NCBI RefSeq assembly: GCF_036250695.1
Contig: NZ_CP109427.1
Coordinates: forward strand, 6,262,001-6,326,000
Source: Streptomyces sp. NBC_01497
Lineage (GTDB): Bacteria > Actinomycetota > Actinomycetes > Streptomycetales > Streptomycetaceae
DNA: 64,000 bases
Reading direction: 5' to 3'
Shown in pieces: positions 58,629 through 64,000 of this stretch. How positions within the stretch are numbered: the stretch's first letter is position 1; every line of letters begins with the position of its first letter. Under the pieces are notes generated by a model. The model had not been told where the DNA came from. It saw only the letters and a program-made list of their open reading frames with translations, and did not search any database. Position numbers and translations under genes: made by a program.

Positions 58629-59858
58629 CTACGCCGCCATCGCATGGTCCAGGGCGCCGTTGGGGTTCAGCACGTACTTGCGGCTGGCGCCCTTGTCGAA
58701 CTCCTCGTACCCGCGCGGCGCGTCGTCCAGCGAGATCACCGTCGCGTTCACCGCCTTCGCGATCTGCACCTTGTCGTGCAGGATCGCCATCGCGAGCTGG
58801 CGGTGGTACTTCATCACGGGGGTCTGCCCCGTGTAGAAGCGGTGGGCCTTCGCCCAGCCGAGCCCGAGCCGTACCTTCAGCGTGCCGGTCTGGGCGTCCG
58901 CGTCCACGCCCCGCGGGTCGTCCGTCACGTAGAGGCCGGGGATGCCCAGCGCGCCGCCCGCCCTGACCGTGCTCATCAGGGAGTTGAGGACCGTCGCCGG
59001 TGCCTCGCCCGCGTCCTTGCCGTGGCCCTTGGCCTCGAAGCCGACCGCGTCGACCGCCGCGTCCACCTCGGGCTCGCCGAGGATCTGAGCGATCTGGTCC
59101 TCCAGCGGCCCTTTCGTCAGGTCGACCGTCTCGCAGCCGAAGCTGCGGGCCTGGGCGAGCCGTTCCGGGTTGAGGTCGCCGACGATGACCACGGCGGCCC
59201 CGATCAGCTGCGCCGCCGCCGCGGCCGCGAGGCCCACCGGGCCCGCGCCCGCCACGTACACCGTCGAGCCGACCTCCGTACCGGCGGTGATCGCGCCGTG
59301 GTAGCCGGTCGGGAAGATGTCCGACAGCATCGTGAGGTCGAGGAGCTTGTCCATCGCCGCGTCCCGGTCGGCGAACTTCAGCAGGTTGAAGTCCGCGTAC
59401 GGCACCATCACGAACTTCGCCTGGCCACCGACCCAGCCGCCCATGTCGACGTAGCCGTAGGCGGCGCCGGGACGTCCGGGGTTGACGTTCTCGCAGATGC
59501 TGGTCTGCCGCTCCTTGCAGTTGCGGCACCGTCCACAGGCGATGTTGAACGGGACGGAGACGACGTCGCCGACGTCGATGAACTCGACGTCGGGCCCGCG
59601 CTCCACCACCTCGCCGGTGATCTCGTGTCCGAGGATGAGTCCCTCGGGGGCCGTCGTCCTGCCACGCACCATGTGCTGGTCGCTGCCGCAGATGTTGGTG
59701 GCGAGGATCTTGATGATGACGCCGTGCCGGCAGATCCTGCCGACGTTCTGGGGGGCCACGCCCGGCCCGTCCTTCAGTTCCAGCGTCGGGTAGTCCGTGG
59801 TCTGTACCTGCACCACGCCCGGTTCGATGTAGGCGACCGCCCTGTTTCCTCCAGCCAT
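58629..59858 (-). CDS. fdhA: Glutathione-independent formaldehyde dehydrogenase (zinc alcohol dehydrogenase family)
   Basis: A 409-residue NAD-dependent zinc enzyme that oxidises formaldehyde, or dismutates aldehydes, without a thiol cofactor. The catalytic zinc site is ATNICGSDQHM with GHEITGEVVE; the structural zinc site is CGRCRNCKERQTSIC; the NAD-binding loop is VAGAGPVGLAAAAAAQLIGA. The long insertion around YHGAITAGTEVGSTVYV is typical of Pseudomonas putida-type FdhA. The ATG at 59858 is preferred. It is a single minus-strand gene; its promoter was not recognised in the 491 bp upstream. Confidence 0.93.
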   Translation of the reverse strand: MAGGNRAVAYIEPGVVQVQTTDYPTLELKDGPGVAPQNVGRICRHGVIIKILATNICGSDQHMVRGRTTAPEGLILGHEITGEVVERGPDVEFIDVGDVVSVPFNIACGRCRNCKERQTSICENVNPGRPGAAYGYVDMGGWVGGQAKFVMVPYADFNLLKFADRDAAMDKLLDLTMLSDIFPTGYHGAITAGTEVGSTVYVAGAGPVGLAAAAAAQLIGAAVVIVGDLNPERLAQARSFGCETVDLTKGPLEDQIAQILGEPEVDAAVDAVGFEAKGHGKDAGEAPATVLNSLMSTVRAGGALGIPGLYVTDDPRGVDADAQTGTLKVRLGLGWAKAHRFYTGQTPVMKYHRQLAMAILHDKVQIAKAVNATVISLDDAPRGYEEFDKGASRKYVLNPNGALDHAMAA

Positions 59859-60256
59859 GCCCACTCGCCGTCCCTTCGGAAGTTCGCGTTGTCCGGCTGA
59901 TGAAGTCCGTTCTGCCCGTAACGGTTGTGTGGTCGATCTCACAGTAGGGCGAGTCCGTGAACGGGACAACGCCGACGGGTCGCCGCCGGATCCCCCGCCC
60001 GCCTCTTCCCGCGTGCCCGGGCGCCGGGGTGGGAGTGTCCGCCGCGCCGCCCGCCACCTCGGCGGGGCCGGGGCAGGGCGGTCCGGCCCGGCCGCCCGGG
60101 ACACGGCGTTCGCGGCACCGGTCGGGGCCGGGCGGGGTCCCTGGGGGCTGCCCCGTATCCGGCGCTGCTCCCGACGGTGGTCGCGACCGTCTTCCATTCC
60201 ACCGATTCTTCACGGTTCGTTCAGATCACCGTCCAAGCCACCACCGGCAACCGACT

Positions 60257-60284
60257 TTGCTAACCGGGCCGACCGTCCTACTGT
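60257..60284 (+). promoter_or_regulatory. Possible promoter of the MHYT gene
   Basis: TTGCTA (60257-60262) and TACTGT (60279-60284) are 16 bp apart, about 60 bp before the MHYT-protein start. The match to consensus is moderate. The rest of the 491-bp region 59859-60349 has no gene. Confidence 0.4.
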
Positions 60285-60349
60285 CGCCCCGGACCAGCAC
60301 GTCAGTACGGTCGTACACATGACGCCGAGGGGCTGAGGGGCACCACACG

Positions 60350-61297
60350 ATGCAGGGGACTGTCAACGGATTCAGCTACGGCCTCGTCACGCCGGTCGTC
60401 GCCTTCCTGATGGCGTGCCTGGGCGGGGCACTCGGTCTGCGCTGCGCCGCCCCCTCCCTGCGCGGACGGGTGCCGTGGCGCCCCGGTGTGCTGGTCCTCG
60501 CCACGATCGCCATCGGCTGCGGTGTGTGGACCATGCACTTCGTCGCGATGACCGGGTTCTCCGTCGACCAGGTCGGCGTCGGCTACGACCGCCCGACCAT
60601 GCTCGCGAGCCTCGGTGTGGGTCTGCTGATGATCGGTGCGGGACTGTTCGTCGTCGGGTACCGCGGCGCCACCAGGATGTCTCTCGCCACCGGCGGCACG
60701 CTGACCGGGCTGGGCATCGCGAGCATGCACTACCTCGGCATGGCCGGCCTGCGGATCCACGGGCAGATCGAGTACAGCACCGTCACGGTGGTCGCCTCGG
60801 TCGCCGTCGGTGTCGCGGCCTCGGTCGCCGCGCTGTACGCGACGGCCCGGCAGCGGGGCGCCGTGGCGGGCCTGACCGCCGTGGCCTGCCTCGGGGGCGC
60901 CGCCACCGGGATGCACTATCTCGCGATGGCCGGCTCTCAGGTGCACCTGGCGGCCCCCGCGCCCGCGACGCACCCGGCGGGCGGCTCCGACCTGGGGCTG
61001 CTGCTGCCGATGCTCGCCGGTCCTGTCGTCTTCCTGGTGCTCGCCGGACTCGTCATGATCTTCGAGCCGCAACTGCTCTCCGGCTCGGCCGCGCCGCGCC
61101 GTACGACGGCGCCGGACGCCTCCAGGGCCCGCACGGGCGGCCCCGTGCAGGACGGGGGCTCCTGGGCCCCGGGCGCGGGCGGCATGCTCCCCGCCCCGCG
61201 CCTGCGGCCCCGCCGCCACCACCCGCAGGGGCGGGCGCCGCAGGAGCGGGCGCCCCAGCCCGTACGGCGTGGCTCGTCCGACCTCCACGACTGGTGA
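60350..61297 (+). CDS. MHYT-domain integral membrane protein
   Basis: A 315-residue protein with seven or so membrane segments and three MHYT-type motifs: MHFVAMTGF near residue 62, MHYLGMAGL near 126 and MHYLAMAGS near 189, in repeated helix pairs. The MHYT domain is thought to bind metal and sense gases such as oxygen, CO or NO, and is often fused to GGDEF/EAL domains; here there is no signalling output domain, only a basic, disordered tail of about 80 residues. A GAGGGG ribosome-binding site lies upstream of the ATG. Probably a stand-alone sensor or chaperone-like membrane protein. Confidence 0.92.
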   Translation: MQGTVNGFSYGLVTPVVAFLMACLGGALGLRCAAPSLRGRVPWRPGVLVLATIAIGCGVWTMHFVAMTGFSVDQVGVGYDRPTMLASLGVGLLMIGAGLFVVGYRGATRMSLATGGTLTGLGIASMHYLGMAGLRIHGQIEYSTVTVVASVAVGVAASVAALYATARQRGAVAGLTAVACLGGAATGMHYLAMAGSQVHLAAPAPATHPAGGSDLGLLLPMLAGPVVFLVLAGLVMIFEPQLLSGSAAPRRTTAPDASRARTGGPVQDGGSWAPGAGGMLPAPRLRPRRHHPQGRAPQERAPQPVRRGSSDLHDW

Positions 61298-61534
61298 CCG
61301 CCGCCGGCGCCCGCGGGCCCGCGGCGGCGTCGCGGGCGTGAGCCCCGCCGCTCCGGCCCACGACGCCGCGCGGCTCCGCGCCTACCGTCCGTGACGCCGT
61401 GCCGCCCCGACAGGCGGCTCTCCCGGGCCGCCGCTGCCGCCGCAGGGGCCCGTCGTGGCGCCCGATGGGGGTTCCGCCGCAGGTGGAAGGCGGCTCGGGG
61501 GGCGTTGTCAGTGGGGAGTCGTACGGTTGACTCC

Positions 61535-63670
61535 ATGCGGCCCGTAACTCAGATCGAACGCACTCTGGCGCCTTTCGAGGTCGTCAGCCCCTATCAGCCG
61601 AGCGGCGATCAGCCGGCAGCCATCGCCGACCTTGAGCGGCGCGTCCGCGCCGGGGAGAACGATGTCGTCCTGCTCGGCGCGACGGGCACGGGCAAGTCAG
61701 CCACCACGGCCTGGATGATCGAGAAACTCCAGCGGCCGACCCTGGTCATGGCGCCGAACAAGACGCTGGCCGCCCAGCTGGCGAACGAGTTCCGTGAGCT
61801 GCTGCCGAACAACGCGGTCGAGTACTTCGTCTCGTACTACGACTACTACCAGCCCGAGGCGTACGTGCCGCAGTCGGACACGTACATCGAGAAGGACTCC
61901 TCCATCAACGAGGAGGTCGAGAGGCTGCGCCACTCCGCGACGAACTCGCTGCTCACCCGGCGGGACGTGGTGGTCGTGGCCTCCGTGTCGTGCATCTACG
62001 GCCTGGGCACACCGCAGGAGTACGTGGACCGCATGGTGCCGCTGAGGGTCGGCGGCGAGTACGACAGGGACGACCTGCTCCGGCGTTTCGTCGAGATCCA
62101 GTACACGCGCAACGACGTCGCCTTCCAGCGCGGCACCTTCCGGGTCCGGGGCGACACGATCGAGATCTTCCCGGTCTACGAGGAACTCGCGGTCCGCATC
62201 GAGATGTTCGGGGACGAGATCGAGGCGCTGTCCACGCTGCACCCGCTGACCGGCGAGGTGATCAGCCAGGACGAGTACCTGTACATCTTCCCCGCGAGCC
62301 ACTACGTGGCCGGCCCCGAGCGCATGGAGCGCGCGGTGGGCGACATCGAGGAGGAGCTGGAGCGGCGCCTCGCCGAACTGGACAAGCAGGGCAAGCTCCT
62401 GGAGTCCCAGCGGCTGCGCATGCGCACGACGTACGACATCGAGATGATGCGCCAGATCGGGTCCTGCTCCGGCATCGAGAACTACTCGATGCACTTCGAC
62501 GGCCGCGACTACGGATCCCCGCCCAACACCCTCCTGGACTACTTCCCCGAGGACTTCCTCCTCGTCATCGACGAGTCGCACGTCACCGTCCCGCAGATCG
62601 GCGCGATGTACGAGGGTGACGCGTCCCGCAAGCGCACGCTGGTGGACCACGGTTTCCGGCTGCCGTCAGCGCTCGACAACCGGCCGCTGAAGTGGGAGGA
62701 GTTCCAAAAGCGCGTCGGCCAGACCGTCTACCTGTCGGCCACGCCCGGCGCCTACGAGCTCTCCCGGGGCGACGGTGTGGTCGAGCAGATCATCCGGCCG
62801 ACCGGGCTGATCGACCCGGAGGTCGTCGTCAAGCCGACGCAGGGCCAGATCGACGACCTGGTGCACGAGATCAGGGAGCGCACGGAGAAGGACGAGCGCG
62901 TCCTTGTCACCACACTCACCAAGAAGATGTCCGAGGACCTCACGGAGTACTTCCTCGAACTGGGCATCCGGGTCCGCTACCTGCACAGCGACGTCGACAC
63001 CCTGCGCCGGGTGGAGCTGCTGCGCGAGCTGCGCGCCGGCGAGTACGACGTGCTGGTCGGTATCAACCTCCTGCGGGAGGGGCTGGACCTGCCCGAGGTC
63101 TCGCTCGTGGCGATCCTCGACGCCGACAAGGAGGGCTTCCTGCGCTCGGGCACGTCACTGATCCAGACGATCGGCCGCGCCGCGCGGAACGTGTCGGGCC
63201 AGGTGCACATGTACGCGGACAAGATCACGCCCGCGATGGCGCGCGCCATCGACGAGACCAACAGGCGGCGTGAGAAGCAGATCGCGTACAACACGGAGCG
63301 CGGTCTGGACCCGCAGCCGCTGCGCAAGAAGATCAACGACATCGTGGCGACGATCGCGCGCGAGGAGATCGACACGGACTCCCTGCTGGGCACGGGCTAC
63401 CGGCAGACCAAGAGCGGCAAGAACGGCAAGCCGGCCAAGGCGCCCGTGCCCTCCCTCGGCGCCGCGGCCAGGGGCGGCAAGGGGTCCGAGGGCGGCGAGG
63501 TCCTCACGGACCGGCCCGCGACTGAACTGGCCGGGATGATCGAGGAGATGACGGACCGGATGCGGGCCGCCGCGGGAGACCTCCAGTTCGAGGTGGCCGC
63601 GCGCCTGCGCGACGAGGTCGGTGAGCTGAAGAAGGAGCTGCGGCAGATGCGGGAGGCGGGCCTGGCCTGA
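61535..63670 (+). CDS. uvrB: Excinuclease ABC subunit B
   Basis: Damage-verifying helicase of nucleotide excision repair, works with UvrA and UvrC. The 711-residue protein has Walker [14 protein letters not shown] near residue 52, the beta-hairpin region [26 protein letters not shown] near 98-123, motif [17 protein letters not shown], and motif [20 protein letters not shown]. The C-terminal UVR domain (about residues 665-700: [25 protein letters not shown]) binds UvrC. The insert [21 protein letters not shown] before it is a flexible linker. The ATG at 61535 gives the normal [20 protein letters not shown] start. SOS (LexA) site was not found in the 237 bp upstream. Confidence 0.98.
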   Translation: MRPVTQIERTLAPFEVVSPYQPSGDQPAAIADLERRVRAGENDVVLLGATGTGKSATTAWMIEKLQRPTLVMAPNKTLAAQLANEFRELLPNNAVEYFVSYYDYYQPEAYVPQSDTYIEKDSSINEEVERLRHSATNSLLTRRDVVVVASVSCIYGLGTPQEYVDRMVPLRVGGEYDRDDLLRRFVEIQYTRNDVAFQRGTFRVRGDTIEIFPVYEELAVRIEMFGDEIEALSTLHPLTGEVISQDEYLYIFPASHYVAGPERMERAVGDIEEELERRLAELDKQGKLLESQRLRMRTTYDIEMMRQIGSCSGIENYSMHFDGRDYGSPPNTLLDYFPEDFLLVIDESHVTVPQIGAMYEGDASRKRTLVDHGFRLPSALDNRPLKWEEFQKRVGQTVYLSATPGAYELSRGDGVVEQIIRPTGLIDPEVVVKPTQGQIDDLVHEIRERTEKDERVLVTTLTKKMSEDLTEYFLELGIRVRYLHSDVDTLRRVELLRELRAGEYDVLVGINLLREGLDLPEVSLVAILDADKEGFLRSGTSLIQTIGRAARNVSGQVHMYADKITPAMARAIDETNRRREKQIAYNTERGLDPQPLRKKINDIVATIAREEIDTDSLLGTGYRQTKSGKNGKPAKAPVPSLGAAARGGKGSEGGEVLTDRPATELAGMIEEMTDRMRAAAGDLQFEVAARLRDEVGELKKELRQMREAGLA

Positions 63671-63707
63671 CGGGCGGCGCGGCCGCCTCCGCCGCGTACA
63701 CCGGTGC

Positions 63708-63728
63708 CGGTCCTGTGTTGCAGGACCG
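63708..63728 (+). terminator. Hairpin after uvrB
   Basis: CGGTCCTG (63708-63715) pairs perfectly with CAGGACCG (63721-63728) around TGTTG, 38 bp after the uvrB stop. Confidence 0.65.
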
Positions 63729-63834
63729 ACACAGTCGGCGTGAGGGCCTCCGGGCTGGGCAGCGTCCCCGCGTAGGGTGCCCGAAACCGCACACGGCCGT
63801 GGGGCGGGGGGACCGGTGAGAAGGAGGCCAGGGC

Positions 63835-64000
63835 GTGGTGGACACATCCAAGGGCGGTTCGTCCGGCGGGGGCGTCAGCCTGAGCAAGGGCCAGGCGATC
63901 AGCCTGGAGAAGAGGGGCGGGGGAACCCTCACCGCGGTGCGCATGGGGCTCGGCTGGCAGGCGGCCAAGCGCCGCGGCCTGTTCGGGATGCGCAATCGCG
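63835..64000 (+). CDS. TerD-family tellurium-resistance-like protein (cut by window end)
   Basis: The first 55 codons are visible. After VVDTSKGGSSGG comes GVSLSKGQAISLEKRGGGTLTAVRMGLGWQ in two strands, then KRRGLFGMRNR, which matches the beginning of TerD proteins (SLSKGQ and GLGW). TerD proteins are calcium-binding proteins linked to stress and tellurite resistance. AAGGAGG lies 7 bp before the GTG at 63835; a GTG at 63838 is also possible. The calcium-binding region is beyond the window. Confidence 0.8.
   Translation, partial: MVDTSKGGSSGGGVSLSKGQAISLEKRGGGTLTAVRMGLGWQAAKRRGLFGMRNR

Overview
The window is chromosomal DNA of a high-GC actinomycete, almost certainly Streptomyces or a close relative. 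Nearly every reading frame shows strong GC bias at codon third positions, GTG starts are common, and long GC-rich hairpins without a T-tract end many genes. From memory, the order of the core genes (uvrB, coaE, a PAC2 gene, rpsA, a methyltransferase with hrpB, polA, a molybdopterin oxidoreductase, the liv ABC operon, an ANTAR response regulator, pyk) matches the conserved Streptomyces core in reverse orientation. No database search was possible, so names rest on motif and family recognition.

Layout. 1-7.3 kb: a TetR regulator behind the tail of an unknown gene, an XRE/MmyB-type regulator, a small operon on the minus strand (HExxH protease-like protein plus ankyrin/HEAT protein), and aminopeptidase N. 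7.7-10.9 kb: a translationally coupled pair of PLP-dependent amino acid decarboxylase and N-hydroxylating monooxygenase, resembling the first two steps of desferrioxamine-type siderophore synthesis but without the synthetase genes. 11-14.8 kb: a secreted protein, pyruvate kinase, a free-standing LAGLIDADG protein and a tRNA with anticodon CAA. 14.8-21.3 kb: PdtaR-like response regulator facing livKHMGF. 21.4-30.3 kb: a membrane protein, a thioesterase, a formate-dehydrogenase-like oxidoreductase, DNA polymerase I and a secreted transglycosylase. 30.5-42.5 kb: HrpB helicase and methyltransferase, ribosomal protein S1, a Tat-exported amine oxidase, PAC2 protein, CoaE, small membrane proteins and a slipin. 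42.8-47 kb: SNF2 helicase coupled to a SWIM zinc-finger protein.

47.6-54.5 kb is a mobile element of about 6.9 kb. Three different tyrosine recombinases and a small coiled-coil DUF6262/TnpC-like protein overlap end to end in one operon, and the element also carries DUF4240 and DUF4259 cargo genes. It sits inside a HAD-family gene: the first 17 codons (with the DVDGP catalytic motif) are at 54527-54475 and the rest at 47584-47089. Joining the two halves through a shared 7-bp sequence restores a perfect 182-codon frame, so both ends of the element are known from the sequence itself. This is the most notable feature of the window.

54.7-64 kb returns to ordinary chromosome: DUF3574 protein, an alanine-type aminotransferase divergent from an HxlR regulator with a clear multi-site operator between them, a degenerate uridine kinase, formaldehyde dehydrogenase, an MHYT membrane protein, UvrB, and the start of a TerD-like gene cut by the window end.
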